Assembly (NCBI RefSeq): GCF_035594125.1
Contig: NC_087151.1
Coordinates: forward strand, 29,668,521-29,732,520
DNA from: Scylla paramamosain
Lineage: Eukaryota; Arthropoda; Malacostraca; Decapoda; Portunidae
DNA: 64,000 nt
Reading direction: 5' to 3'
Both the position numbers and the translations under genes were made by a program. The notes under the pieces were generated by a model. The model saw only the letters and a program-made list of their open reading frames with translations. It was not told the DNA's origin and did not search any database. Shown one piece after another: positions 24,707 to 39,281 of the stretch (position 1 is its first letter; each line of letters starts with the position of its first letter).

Positions 24707-27700
24707 TTCACAGTATGTCCTCCCACAGTATGTTAACAAACCCCACAGTCACTCACCACAGCCGCTCATCATAATTTTCTTCTCTCACCACACCCCTCAC
24801 TTCATCTTACTCCACAGACCCACAGTATATTCATCAATTCTACAAACCACACACCATCACTCACAATGATCACCACCTATAACATATCATGGTTTACTTC
24901 CTACAGCTTGTTTTCAATGGACCCACCAAGCTTCAACCACTTTATAACACATGTTGAAGTCATTCATATCAGTGATGCTCAGCACCTCAGCACTACTACT
25001 ACCCTGCACTGTAATCCTACAAACACAGTACTTGTATTTTAAGTAATAAAATTTTATAACTGATGACCAATATATCTTACCTGGGGAAGGGGTGAGGTAT
25101 AGAAAGGGGGTTGAGCACGCCACAAAAGGATGACACGCTGCCTCAAATGGAGTAAACCGTCGATCTGAGGCAAGAGAAGTAAGCATTATTTTAAAAAGTG
25201 TGTATATATATTTTATTACATATAATGGTTATTTGGCCAAATGACTACAATGGACATTCTTTAAGAATGTCATATGTTTTCGAAAGAGATAGGAAGAAAT
25301 TGGTTCTCAAACAGAGTGGTAGATAAGTGGAACGGACTCAGTAATCATGTTGTTAGTGCAGTGGAACGGACTCGGTAATCATGTTGTTAGCACTGGAGCT
25401 TTAAGAGAAGATTAGGCAGGTTTATGGATGGGGATGATAGGTGGAAATAGGTAGGTATATTTCATACAGGGACTGCCATATGTAAGCCTGGTCGCTTCTT
25501 GTAGCTTCCCTTATTTCTTGTTCTTTATATGCACAGCTTCCCTTATTTCTTTTGTTCTTTATATGCACATAGTCACATCCTGAACATTTGCATCCTCCTT
25601 AATTAAAAAAGGGTCAGCAGAGACAAAGCATCAACACACACATTTACAATCATGAAACTTAAGGCAGCCTTATCACCAACAATTCATCAACCTGTGGACA
25701 CTCACCAGGTAAGTAGGTGAGAAGCCTCTCCACCAGCATGAGGAACATTGAATCCTTGCAGTCATTTAATCTCTTCCGTAAGTTCTCCAGCCGCTGATAC
25801 CGTGACATTGGCCGACCAATAAATTCGCCAAACTCTTCAGCATACTCCCCATCATTAAACTCCCGAGGAAATGGTCCCATTAATTCAGTGATCTGGAAAG
25901 ACAAACACAATAAGAAAGAAAGAAAAAAAAATCAATTTCTATCATTACAACTGTGATCAGAATTTCTATCATTACAATTGTGATCTGACAATTGAATGTG
26001 ATTTCTTGTGGCACCCTTCACAACCCAGAGAAACAAGTTAACTTTCCCTTGTCTATAGTATCCCTTACTTATCTTTGTCTTTGACCACTATGACAACTTT
26101 GACAGGTTGCATTCTCAACATGATCCTCTAGAATCTTTCTGAACTTTGTGTCAGGTTATATTCTCAACCTGTTCCTCTAGAATCTTTCTGAATTTCTTTG
26201 TCTCTTCTTCCTGTTCCTTCCATTTTCTTTTGTTTCTCTATTGTATCACTAATTTCCTTGGTCAGTATTGATTATTGACTCCTGGCAGCTAACTTTTTTT
26301 TCCAAAGCCTCATACTTTTTTTCTTGTGTGTTGTCTTTACATAGCTCTTTTACCTCTGCTCTCTGTTCTCCCTCTCTGGTTGTTCACATTTTCCTTTTCT
26401 TTATAGGTAATCTTACAAGTTCATTGACTATCTCTTCCATAATCATAAATCCTTCAACATCAACATCTCTGTCAGTTCACTGTAACTTTTTGTGAATCTA
26501 ATAAATAAACCTAAATGGTACCCCTCACCCTCATTTATTTTGGCTTAAATTCTCTTATTATTCTGTAAATATTTTCATTTCTGTTATAAGGAGATAGGAC
26601 AGTAAACATCACATAGCTTCCCTTTGATATTTGTTTACAACACAAGTTCTGGCCTCAACTTTGTGGTGGTGTCATGGTGTAGTCTGCTATCTGGTATAAA
26701 TACATCTGTTCTCTATGGAGGCATACACATCCTTCCACATATGTGTGTGTGTGTGTGTGTGTGTGTGTATTAATATCATACCTTGCTCAAAATTTCCTTC
26801 TTTGATTTACCCATGAAGAGAGGCTCACCCAGGTAACACTCAGCCAGGAGGCAGCCCAGACTCCACATGTCCACCTGTAGAATAATATTTTTTTTTATGA
26901 AAATAGAATGAAGTCAAAGAGCTGGGATCCAGATAATAGACATGAGTTATCTATACATCCAGACATGCCGTGCACAATTTGGGATGGTTATTGGCAGGAT
27001 TACTGTATGCAGAAGTAACAAAAAGGGACAGAGTAAGAAATGATGAGTTGAGAAGAAAATTTGGCTTTCTGAAAGAATTGACTGACAGGCAGATCAGCGC
27101 GTGTTAAGATGGATTGGGCATGTGATGAGAATGAAGGACAGAAAACTGATCAAGAAAATAATGGTCAGAGGTGCACAGTGAAAGGTTATGAAGGCCACAC
27201 CCAGAGTGAGTGAACTGCATGAAGAGGGCAAGAATGATTGTGCATGATAGAGGTGAATGAAGAGCAAAAGCTGAGTGCATAAAAATAATATGATCTTATC
27301 AGCCCCCAGTGAAGAGGTGTGGGAACATTTGGCAGGGTCCATTGGCATATGGACCTATTTACAGTGCAGTCTGTAGGAAGTACTCTGTATCTGCTGTGGT
27401 CTAAGGAGTGGAATAGTTGTGGGATAGGGCAAAGTCCCCACTGTGAAGGGGTGGGGGTAAACCAGTGTATGCTGTTGGACCTTGCTGTGGAAGATGTGGC
27501 CAGCTGTGCTATACCTAAGCTCCTGTGGTGTAGCAGAGCAGTCAATGAGACTGTCCCTTTCCACCAAGAGCCAATGGGGCTAAGAGTGTGAATGATGAGT
27601 GTACAAGTGTGTGCTGCTTTGTCTGGGCCACACCATGTGGGATTGCCGACCTGATACATAGATGCATATAGATAAATAGAACACTACCACACATAATTTA

Positions 27701-29682
27701 CAATACACTACAAAAATCATCTCTTACATTTAAATAGCAGGTAACATTAATCACTTGTATGGGAATTCTCAGCCTATTCTTACCACCAAATTAATACGAT
27801 CAACTCCCATCCTCTCCCTCAGTTCACCTAATGTTATCTCAGATCTGTTGTTCCGTGATGCACTACACGTCCATCTAATCATCTTCATCTCCATTCTAGA
27901 AATAATCAGAAGCCAGTTTGTAGCTCACACAGCTGAAACAGGATGTGCTTTCTACACAGATGCTCATAGAGCCTCATGAAGAAGTAAATCATAATCATGC
28001 CATCCCTAACACAATCTTGAGTGTTGATGTGGTTAACCCTCAATCAGAAGGTACAGCTCCTTCTCATTCCCAACTCCAGCTTTCTGATCTTTAAAGTACA
28101 AAGTACACATGTAAATAAATACCTCAAGACTGAACTTCATCCCAAATATGACTTCTGGTGCTCTGTAGAGAAGTGTCTGCAGTTCAAAGTCTGAGTAATA
28201 AAGGGAGAGTTCTTCATCTGTGTTCCTTAGGGCATTACCAAAATCCACCACCATCAGGGAAGACAAGTCATCCTCTGCAATGAAAACCAAATTACATAAA
28301 AATAATTATCTTACTGACATTTTTTAATTACATGTGTGCAAAATTAAGAATCAAACTAGACTGAGTGAATCAATTAATTGAATGGAGCAGACAATGTGTT
28401 ACAGTTTGATCATAATGAGTGAAAGAATGACTGTGAGACATGTCAAATGTTTAAAAAAGAAAAAATGAAGAGCCAAAGTGCCAGAAGTGCAATAAAAAAT
28501 ACAAGAAATTGGATTCCGAAATGTAAAGGACTTGATGTACAAGTTGTTAAAAAAAGATGTGCCCTGGTGAGTTTTTTTGTCAATATTTACCTTAAACACC
28601 TTCTACTACATGTAGGAAATAAGATGTATATTATTACTATATTATATTATTACTGCTTTAAAAGGGAGATTTCATCTCTAGAGATCAGCCTCTGACAATT
28701 GATGATACCTTGCCAAGACAAAAAAAAAAAAAGTTTAGCAACTTTCCTATCAGGTTTCTATACCTGTAGGATCTTTACATAGGATTTCATCAAATGTTTT
28801 CACTTATCTTTCAAAGTAAAATGTTTTGTTTGACACCTTTCATCCAATCACTTTCATCCGTTTTTTCTACACGACTAACCATCCCAAAAATTGTTTTTCC
28901 AGTTTACTTTATTGTTGCTTTCTATTCAAAATCTCCTTTACAGTCCTAGATCATGTGCTACAGCAGCACTGTACATCACTTCATGATGTTCTTTTCACTA
29001 CACTACAATCTGAGAGAAATAAATAATTTGCAAAAAATTAAAACTTTACAATCACCATCATTTAAATTCAAGCTTCCTATTCAGACAGAAGAAAGTGGAT
29101 TTACACTTCAGGACTACTGGCAAATACCTGTTAAGTAAAATGTGCCACACAGCTGTACACATTTTTCCTCCTACTCTATAGAACTATGTGAACCCATTTG
29201 GCTTTAATGTGCTAGACAGTTATAGAAAACCTCATAATAGAATTCCTCATCTTTACCTATTTTATGCAGTATTAATTCAACTCACACATGTAAAGCACAA
29301 TTTATGCAGCAACATGGAAAAGGGTAACCTAACAAACTGAACAAAAATATAAGAACATTACCACTTTTCAATAATATATTCTCAGGCTTCAAGTCAGCAT
29401 GTATAACATTCTGCTTGTAGAGGAAACCAAGCACAGTGAGAAGCTTGACAGTGAGATCACGGATGTGAGGCAGAGCCGAGGCTTCCCGAATGTCCCTCTG
29501 GTCGTAGTGGGTATAAAGTGGTGTGGGGCTCAGGTACTCAAACACCAGGCAATAGTGTGGCCCATACAGAAACTGGTTCTATAGAAACAAAAGGTAAATT
29601 AGACCCAGATCATATTTTTAAAAAATGAAAAAACACCTATTGAGACTTAATCTTAAAAGACAAGCACACTTGTCACTTGACA

Positions 29683-29723
<41 letters not shown>

Positions 29724-30887
29724 CAGGAATGGATTACCTATACATATTTGGTATTTACATCTAAACAGTCAAATATGTATTCATTATTTTTCTGTAATAT
29801 AATAACTTATTTGAAAACAAAATATTCTCATTCATATTTCAATACTTATGAAAAGTACATGTATGCTTGGAAGATGATAAACATTCCTAAATCTATGTTG
29901 TTTCAAACAATTTAAGTTTCCTAGCTGTCAGAGCAGCATCTGGTGAGTGACCCTGTTGCTATCTGCAAGTAGACGATGACTGGGTTGTTGGGTTAAGGTT
30001 GACTCATTGCTGGATTTATTCTTTACTGTCCTGTTGTCCCCAGGATATTATGAATATTACTGAGATTACAGTGAATTCAGAGCCTATGTGAACAGTATGC
30101 TGGTTGTATCAATGGCAAGATGGTCAGGTGTTCCCACAGTTCCCATAGCCATGATGAACCTGTCTAGTGTGTGTAACAGACAGCATTAGCCAAGAACTCT
30201 AATGTTGATACATAGTAATTCTTCCCACATGGCTTTTCTGTGGTGGATACTGTGGCAAAATAACAGTCATGGTGGCTGGCAACATGCAACTCACCGCAAT
30301 CATGATGAGTGATGCAGACTCTACATTACTGGCAGATCGAGTTGAGTCCCACCAGTTAGAATCACCAGTAAATGGCCCACACCTCCAACTGCTATAAAAT
30401 GGTGAGCACTGGTAATTCCCCAATAATAGTGTGATCACATGACAACAACAATGCTTCAATACCTCAAGGCCACACAAGGCTGTAGCATTAAACTTATGTT
30501 CCCGAATTTACTCACCTGTACATTTTTGCCCTGTGGATTATAAAGATCCACCATTTTTTCACAAAAAAGGACAAAAATGATTGGGACACTAAAGGCAAGG
30601 TGGAAAAAGCCTGTATCATCATCCTGAGGGAATGAGTCAAAATCAACAAGATTGTTGTCTGTGTTGACTGTCATAAAGAAATTTTACTGCAGCTTTGCAA
30701 TCGAGCAGGTTAGGGACACAGTGATGGTGCTCAGTTGTTTTTCAACAAAGTATTCATGAATGCATTCCAACATATTTTCATGAAGTTTTCATATGTGAAT
30801 TATCAGTATTTCTGAGTATTTGTATTTGCATCTGAAGAAATTTGTACTCATATTCAAATAAATAGCTCTTATATTTACTCCATCCCT

Positions 30888-30939
<52 letters not shown>

Positions 30940-33554
30940 AATTAGCACAAAAGCAGAGGAAAAAGGCATAGAACTGATGGAAAAGAAAAGGAAGAAATTA
31001 GTGATAAACATGATAAAATAATTAAGAATAAATATGCAAGGATTCACAAAGAGCAAAAATACAGATTAAATAATAGCTCAAAGTACAATTGGCACTGCTA
31101 GGTGGGGTAGTCAAAAGAGCATTAATATCACATGAACATAGCTTGAGATGAAAGTCATAATAAAATTGCATATATTAGTACAGCTTCCTCATGTAATGAC
31201 ATCACAAACTAGTTACATAATTTCAGTTTATTACAGAATAAAATTTATAATAAAGCACAATCAACAGTTTTCTGAAGTTTCCCAAAGATCAAGAAAAACT
31301 GCTTCTCATGGGTGGAGGTACATGTCAGTTACTGATTTATTTCTGAAACATTTTGTACAATGATGTCATCACTTTGAGCAACTGTACACACCTACATATT
31401 CATAATCTTACATGCATAAAAGTCACATTCAATGTAATGCCAGATTTCCTCCTGAAAACTTTATATCAGGCATCCTTCACTGGTATTGCTGCTGACCACT
31501 GTGAGAAAGGGTTATTTAAGAGCAGTGCAGTCCAGCTTGTACTGAAGATCCTATAAAACTTGTCAGCTTTAATCACAAAGGTATTTCCCTGATCCTGAAT
31601 GCTAGTTTCCAAGGTACACACCAGAAGCCTGGCAAAGGGGACATGCAGCCAGGGATCGGCACGATGCAACTCCAGCAGGATGTCAGCCTCTTGTGACCCA
31701 ATGGGCTTGTACACACGATGCAAAACTTTGATCGCCAATGGCCGGTTCTTGTGAAATGTGTCCTGAGGTGAAAGGAAAAGGGGGACACTTTCAAAATCAA
31801 AGGCAAAAGTGTTTTTTATCAGATTATTCTTATTGTCAAAGATAAATGCAGCATTATAATCTTACTCTCCTTTCAAACAAAGACTGAACTTGCCTCACAC
31901 TCATAATTCTTATATATATATATATCAGTAATTTATAGTCAGTACCATAATAAACAACCTGGCATTAGTCATTAAAGTTCACAAGACTCTAAGAGAAGGT
32001 ATATTTGAGTATTTCAGCCCTGTGTTAATAACTCTAAATAAAAGTGAATTTGGATCCCTGATAGATTTAGGAGTTGCTGCCAGATGGAAAGCTAGGGATA
32101 AATTTGCTTGCATTGGTCATTCTGAGTTCAGGGTGTCCCAAAGAAGATTTTAAGAAAGTTTCAGGCACAGGTTTCTTACTCAGAATAAACATCAATTTGA
32201 ACACAACTTTCAGAAGTTGCCATCCTCAACATTGCTGCCATTACTCATTCTATATCCAGGAGACTCTAAGGAAGGTTTGGGAAGAGTTTCAAGCATGTAT
32301 TTTTCACTCTGACTAAAATTTCTTTAAAGCTTTTTATGTTAATTTTTTTATGTTCTGATCTGGCAGCAACACATTTTTGAGATGTAGATAGCAGGCACTA
32401 TTTATCCCAAAAATCAAATGTGTTAAAAATTCAGAATAAACCATTTTGGTCCCTGCTCTATCAGCCAGCTAACATTCTTTCCATACACATTCTCTTTTCT
32501 TCTTCCTCATTTCTTGTTCTATCAATAAATGTTACTCCACACATATTCCTCAGGCAGTTGATCTCCATTATATTCAACCTCTTTTCTTCTGCTCCTATAT
32601 TCCACATCCTAAAGTGATATCAAAGTTATATTTGGCATTAGTCATACCTCATCTGGTCCCCAAATTACCAAATGATATAGGTCTATTAAGTATAAAGAAG
32701 AATGACTAAAAGGACACAAGGGATGCAAAATTATTCCATACACAAGGAGATTTAGACTTTTGAATTTATGCTCATTAGAGAGGCACAAATTAAGCGATCT
32801 GATAAGAGGCTTTTAAGTGGCATGAGATATAATAAAGGTGAACAAAATCCTCTGAGTTATTAATTAGGGTAAGACTGGAAGTAACAGGTTCAAACTTGAT
32901 AAAGTCACATAGAAAAGAGATAAAATATTGGAATAGATTAAGTAATCAAAATAAGAAAAGAAGTAACAAGTTCAAACTTCATCAAATTAGATCTAAAGGA
33001 GATAAATGACTGGAATGGAATAAGTAATCAAGTTATTAGTGGCTGATATGTGAATATAGGCAGGTATGTTTCATACAATGGACTGCCATATGTAAGCCTG
33101 AAGGCTTCTTGTAGCTTCCCTCATGTTCTGGTCTTTTAAATCCCATCTCATATCACAGTTACTAAATATATAAACTTGAGGATAAGTGGTACATCTTTTG
33201 AAATTGATTATGTACAAGTTTGAATCTTAAAAATGTGAAATCCTTCATGAAAAAGATAAAACAGTTGTCACATAGGTGATGCTTACCAAAACCTTAATGA
33301 TGATGGCTGACTGTCCTCTGGCTAAAACCTGAGTATACTTGAATCTTTCAGCAAGAAGAGGCATGTCTTTCTCAGGAGAAAACTCTCCTTCTTCATCCGT
33401 GTAGGGTGTTGTCTCTGTGGGGAGACAAGTCAAGCTTAGATTATAATAAGAAAAACTGATGGGTATTAGACACATGTAACATACTTTCAACTCTATCCTG
33501 GACTACGACAAGATCTGTCTTACCTTCATCTTCCATATCGACGTCATCATCATG

Positions 33555-33608
<54 letters not shown>

Positions 33609-34317
33609 TTCACTCTTCAATGTTGCATCCTTACCTAGCTCATCACCGTCAAGGACACACTGCTCTGCTTTCGAAAGGGTCTCCTTACCTTCTTCCTCTT
33701 CCTCTTCCTCCTCTTCCTCGTCTGCCTCACTCTTCGCTTTGTCCTTCCCTCCTCCTTCGTCATCTTTCTTCTCATTTTGGCTGTTCTCCTCCTTTTTGTC
33801 TTCATTGTTTTCCTCACCCGCACTCTCCTGCTTCTCTGGCTTGTCCTCAGGTGTGTCTGTTGTAGATGCTTCTTCCTTGCTTCCTTCTTCTACATCCTCC
33901 TTCTCTCCCATTGCCTCCTCCTCCTCCCCCTCCTCCTCCTCCTCCTCCTCTTCCTCCTCCTCCTCCTCCTCCTCCTTCTCCTCCACCTTTTCCTTCACTT
34001 CTACTTTCTTGTCTTCCTCCTGCTCCTCCTTTTCAACCTTGTTCTCCTCCTTCTCCACTTTATTTTCTCCTTCCTCCTGTCCATTCTCACATTCACCATT
34101 ATCTACATGGCCATTTTTTGCCTCCTCAGCTTTTTCTGCATCAATCCGGCAGTCCTCCTTGCACTGTTCTCCCTCATGGTATGGTGTCATGAACTCCTCA
34201 GCACCCTCCTTCTTGGTGAGCTTGACCGCATCATAGAGGTGCACCAGGCCACCTGTCATGTGTGCAAGCATATGGTGCCTTGGGGGCCTGATCAGTGGCA
34301 GGTCATCTGTCGACAGT
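20931..34317 (-). CDS. CMGC protein kinase, DYRK/HIPK-like, with long acidic ends
   Basis: Predicted Ser/Thr kinase. Exons in order: 33524-34317, 33287-33414, 31622-31762, 29362-29578, 28123-28274, 26782-26874, 25706-25892, 25081-25164 and 20931-22492; phases match at every join. Counting from the ATG at 34271 the protein is 1103 aa. Seen: a Glu-rich region and 18 Asp before residue 250; the kinase domain near 273-575, with AIK (K304), HADLKPEN (D401), DFG (D422), LYRAPE and VDMWSLG; then a 520-aa acidic, nuclear-looking tail with KKRRQQNKK-type basic patches. HADLKPEN and YRAPE are family marks of DYRK/HIPK. Odd points: the Gly-loop reads ARGQSA, with one Gly, and the usual DYRK Y-x-Y in the activation loop is LQT instead. 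The exon at 34317 begins with one base of a split codon, so an upstream exon exists; the true start may be at 36557. Subfamily not settled. Confidence 0.82.
22562..23442. mobile_element. Tigger/pogo-like TIR element in kinase last intron
   Basis: The left end (TACCATATATTTTGGCA) and right end (TGCCAAAATATACGGTA) are inverted copies flanked by TA. Next to the right end is GGGTCGTCTTACATGAAAG, a terminal design seen in Tigger/pogo elements. About 880 bp; no intact transposase. Confidence 0.6.
23670..24628 (+). mobile_element. decayed mariner-like transposon
   Basis: Terminal inverted repeats GGGTGTTTTGCAATTGTTGA (from about 23670) and its complement (24601-24628) flank about 960 bp. On the plus strand broken frames still read LNLLEFFL-GFLKD and LKLNGGHLAHV, matching the C-terminal region of mariner transposases. 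Stops and frameshifts make it inactive. Confidence 0.6.
24670..24703. repeat. CT microsatellite
   Basis: About 17 CT units next to the right end of the decayed mariner-like element. Confidence 0.9.
25255..25560 (+). mobile_element. LINE reverse-transcriptase C-terminal fragment and 3' UTR
   Basis: Plus-strand frame reads EIGRNWFSNRVVDKWNGLS, the typical C-terminus of CR1/RTE-type reverse transcriptases. It is followed by a tail (GACTGCCATATGTAAGCCTG, CTTCTTGTAGCTTCCCT) also found at 33085-33122. A 38-bp piece around GGAACGGACTC is duplicated in tandem. Confidence 0.65.
27085..27185 (+). mobile_element. LINE-derived fragment in kinase intron
   Basis: Plus-strand frame reads RVLRWIGHVMRMKDRKLIKK, the R-W-x-GHV-x-RM signature near the end of many non-LTR reverse transcriptases. 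A stop follows shortly. The rest of the intron (to about 28.1 kb) shows no gene. Confidence 0.6.
29683..29720. repeat. CA microsatellite
   Basis: About 18 CA units in a kinase intron. Confidence 0.9.
30890..30938. repeat. CA microsatellite
   Basis: About 24 CA units in a kinase intron. Confidence 0.9.
32740..33125 (+). mobile_element. LINE 3' fragment, second copy of the 25.3-kb family
   Basis: Shares the tail GGCAGGTATGTTTCATACA, GACTGCCATATGTAAGCCTG and CTTCTTGTAGCTTCCCT with 25440-25520. Upstream broken frames keep the E-I...WNG...SN pattern. Lies in the kinase intron just downstream of exon 33287-33414. Confidence 0.55.
33540..33610. repeat. ATC repeat coding for poly-Asp in the kinase
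   Basis: A GAT/GAC array on the minus strand encodes 18 consecutive Asp, inside the exon 33524-34317. A second purine-rich tract (33920-33975) encodes a Glu run in the same exon. Confidence 0.9.
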
Positions 34318-36239
<1,922 letters not shown>

Positions 36240-36557
36240 TAAATTACAGGGATATGTGGAAAATCATAAATCCGATTTAAGTCTAATGACAAATAATTCC
36301 GAGAAATAATCATCAGAATTTCTACCAAACCAGCAGTGTTCCCCTCCAGAGCAGCCTCCCCCTGGGCAGCCCTCCCCGCTGCCTCGACACACCCCAGGTC
36401 GCCACGGGGGACAGGCGGCAGTGATGCGCAACACTGGCAACAAACACTGTAGGGGAGCACCAGGATCCTCAGGCTCCATGTGGGCCGCATTCGGAAGCAT
36501 GGCAACCACAGAGAGAGTACAAAAGGACGATAGTGTTAGCGTCGGAGGATCTGCCAT
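36240..36557 (-). other. putative first exon and CpG-rich start region of the kinase gene
   Basis: A GC-rich patch (36.3-36.8 kb) holds an ATG at 36557 in a good Kozak context (GCGGCCATGG), opening MADPPTLTLSS. The next kinase exon needs a donor in phase 2; candidates here (for example CTACA|GTGTTT or GGGGT|GTGTCG) are weak, so the link is uncertain. It could be a non-coding first exon or belong to another transcript. Confidence 0.35.
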
Positions 36558-36799
36558 GGCCGCTGTTTGGCGCGCACCTTCCCTCCGCCCCGCTCCCCCG
36601 CCTCCCGCCCTCCACTTCACTCCCCCACACTCACTTCACCCAGCGGTGGAAGCCTCCATGGCCCGCGCTGCCCTTGGATCTTTGGACTGTCGTCATCTTC
36701 TTGTACACCGAGGATGGAAATAACTAGTCGACTCCCCTGCCGCGGGAAGCTATCCTTCTATTGTTTACAAACCAACTCTGTCAACAAGTGAGGCTCGCG

Positions 36800-38969
36800 G
36801 GGCGCGCGAGCGGCGGTTTAGATTTTTTTACACTACATGGCCACTTCTTATAATTATCATATATTTTTTTGCATGTCATCAAATTTTATGCATCCATGGC
36901 CAGAATGCAATATTTTAACAAAAGTTACTCCCTGAGTACAAATATGCTGGCTACACAGCTGAAGGCCGGTGGAGTCGCAAGTGTACCCTTAATGCAGCTG
37001 ATCACAGCTAGAATTCCAATGATAACAGGAAGGTTAATCATCCTCCGTATACGAATTTGAAAGATTTTTACATTCAAAAGAAAATATTTGCGATTAGGAA
37101 ACGACCATTTACAAGATGTCCACTGATACAAGAACACCGGCTTGGAGTTCTTTATGCGGGGTGGGGAGTAATGGAATTGCGCGCATATTTCAAACCCCAT
37201 TTTATAAACAATTATGTGACAAGCCCAACGGTGAATCAGAGAATCCTAAAAATATACAGTGTTTCACTTCTTTGACACCTAAAGAATAAAAATAGAAAGA
37301 TATGTAACGTATTATACTTAAATACTTTTCTTAAATGTGTAAATAAGCAATAAACACGAATGTATAGTTTTTAACTTTATTGTTTTCTTGAAAAATGTGA
37401 AATGATCGATATATGTTATTAGTAATTACTTAGCATTACATAAGCGACAAACTAAAGACAGCTATTTCGTTAAAATCACTATACATTCTTTACTTCAGTT
37501 CACATTTTCGAACTGTACCACAGCTGATGGTACTTACGTACTGCAACAGGCCAGTAGTGAATGCCTCCTGACAATGACGTAGAAGCAACACAGAGCAAGA
37601 GCCCTGTAATCTGTCAGGCCTCCCTCTTGTATAGTCTCCAACCAGCGCACAACTCGAATGCATTCAGTATTTGAACATACTAAAGCTCAAATAAGTCTGA
37701 GGCTCTGAGCTTTGGGAACAAAGATGATGTGTCGGAAATAGAAACCTGACTTGAGCATGAGAACCCGCAATAGGTGTATCCAAGGATGCACCTCATTGCA
37801 ATGGGTCGTCACTTTACGTAGACACATGCCCCATTAACGGGGGCAATCTTAAACAACAACAACAACTCGTGCTCCTGCGAGGTTGTTTAGGTCATAACAA
37901 TACACACTACAAAATCATTACGTACATCACCACGATATTTTTTTATACCATAGTTGATGTAGAGGGGACAAACAGCCAGACAGATAGAGAGAATGAGTAA
38001 AAGGTTTCCAAACTCTTCTTACATGAAAGACGCAATCTTCTCCATTACTTACCATGCGTGCTTTAACTCTTAATCAAACACAAGATGAAGCATACTATAT
38101 TAATATTAATACACCACTTCTCACTCATTTTTCTACTGTAACTCACCAGCACCATAATACCAGCAGAACAAGACTATATGTCCATACACAAGATACATGA
38201 AAATAAAATTAGATGAGATATATTCCTAAGTGTGACCACCATTACTCGCGTTTACTATAATTTGCCATGAAAATATTACGTTTTCTTTAGTTAACGTGAC
38301 TATTTTCCTTATGCTGGAACAATGGAAATAGAAAATCCGCCTATATTTCACTTGTCAAGGAAATCAATAACAATCTGAGGCAAGTAAAATTCAAATTAAG
38401 AAACAGATATGAAGTTAATTAAGTCATAGTCTTGCTTTCTTCTTCAAGGAGCTTTTCATAAAAAAATGGAACTTCGGTAGTAAACACGATCCTCACGTAA
38501 CGCCATTAATTAAACTATACTCAGTTTGTCGATTCACGTCAAGGAAACAAAACGAAAACTGTATAAAGGGAATTCTTTGTTTCTCCTTCTCGATGATTCT
38601 ATTTTGTTCGGGAGCAGCCGGTCAAGAGCGTTTTCGTCTTGTCACGGATTCGGATAAAATTAATTTAAGTCTGTGAACTCAACAAAATGAACATAAAAAA
38701 AATAAAGAAAGAAAGTTCTGATCAGCAATTCAAACTACTGAAGGCAAAATAAAAAAAAATCAAGAGAATATGTATTAGTGAAATTCCATATATGGCGATT
38801 GTAGTGTTTTATAGATCGAATCTGATTTGATGCCTGATTGTTGCTATAATGCACGACAATGTGTTATTACTTACTGTGATCTGAAAACTAAATGTTAGAT
38901 TAATTCGAAAACATAAGATTGTAGATTCTATAGATTTTATATAGAAATTTTTGCGCACACACACACACA

Positions 38970-39022
<53 letters not shown>

Positions 39023-39281
39023 GAATTTGGACTTACAGACTAATAAACAAACAAAAGAAGAATAAATTCATAACTAATAGTACTCATCAAAATCAGAGCA
39101 TAAATTAGCCAGGAGGTCAAGTGAATGTAAATAGAACTGCTGTCAATTTGAGTACCGAAGCCGAATCTGAGCCGCCCGTGCCGCCTTGAGTCACCGTGCA
39201 GGGTCCTGGTGCTTCGTCTTGCGGTGGCCTGATCTGTGAATATCTGCATCATCCGCGGCCCGGCACGGCTCTCCCTCCACC
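36800..39281. other. intergenic region between divergent kinase and CCT5 genes
   Basis: No gene supported. It holds a compound CA/CT microsatellite (38955-39020). The last 120 bp before the CCT5 start is GC-rich and is probably the CCT5 promoter and 5' UTR. Confidence 0.55.
39160..39281 (+). promoter_or_regulatory. GC-rich CCT5 5' UTR and core promoter region
   Basis: A GC-rich patch in AT-rich surroundings sits directly upstream of the start codon, without a clear TATA box, fitting a housekeeping-type promoter. The exact transcription start is not visible. Confidence 0.35.

Noticed and set aside
30516..30623. A 108-bp block in phase 0 with splice-like ends in the kinase gene, first read as an exon
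   Set aside because: Joining 31622-31762 directly to 29362-29578 gives ARLLNQFLYGPHYCLVFEYL, the normal kinase beta4-beta5 layout. The block would insert 36 residues there, so it is a pseudo-exon or at most a rare cassette.
36421..36791. Overlapping plus-strand frames in the GC-rich patch
   Set aside because: Three frames are open at once because of the GC-rich composition; there are no domain or splice features.
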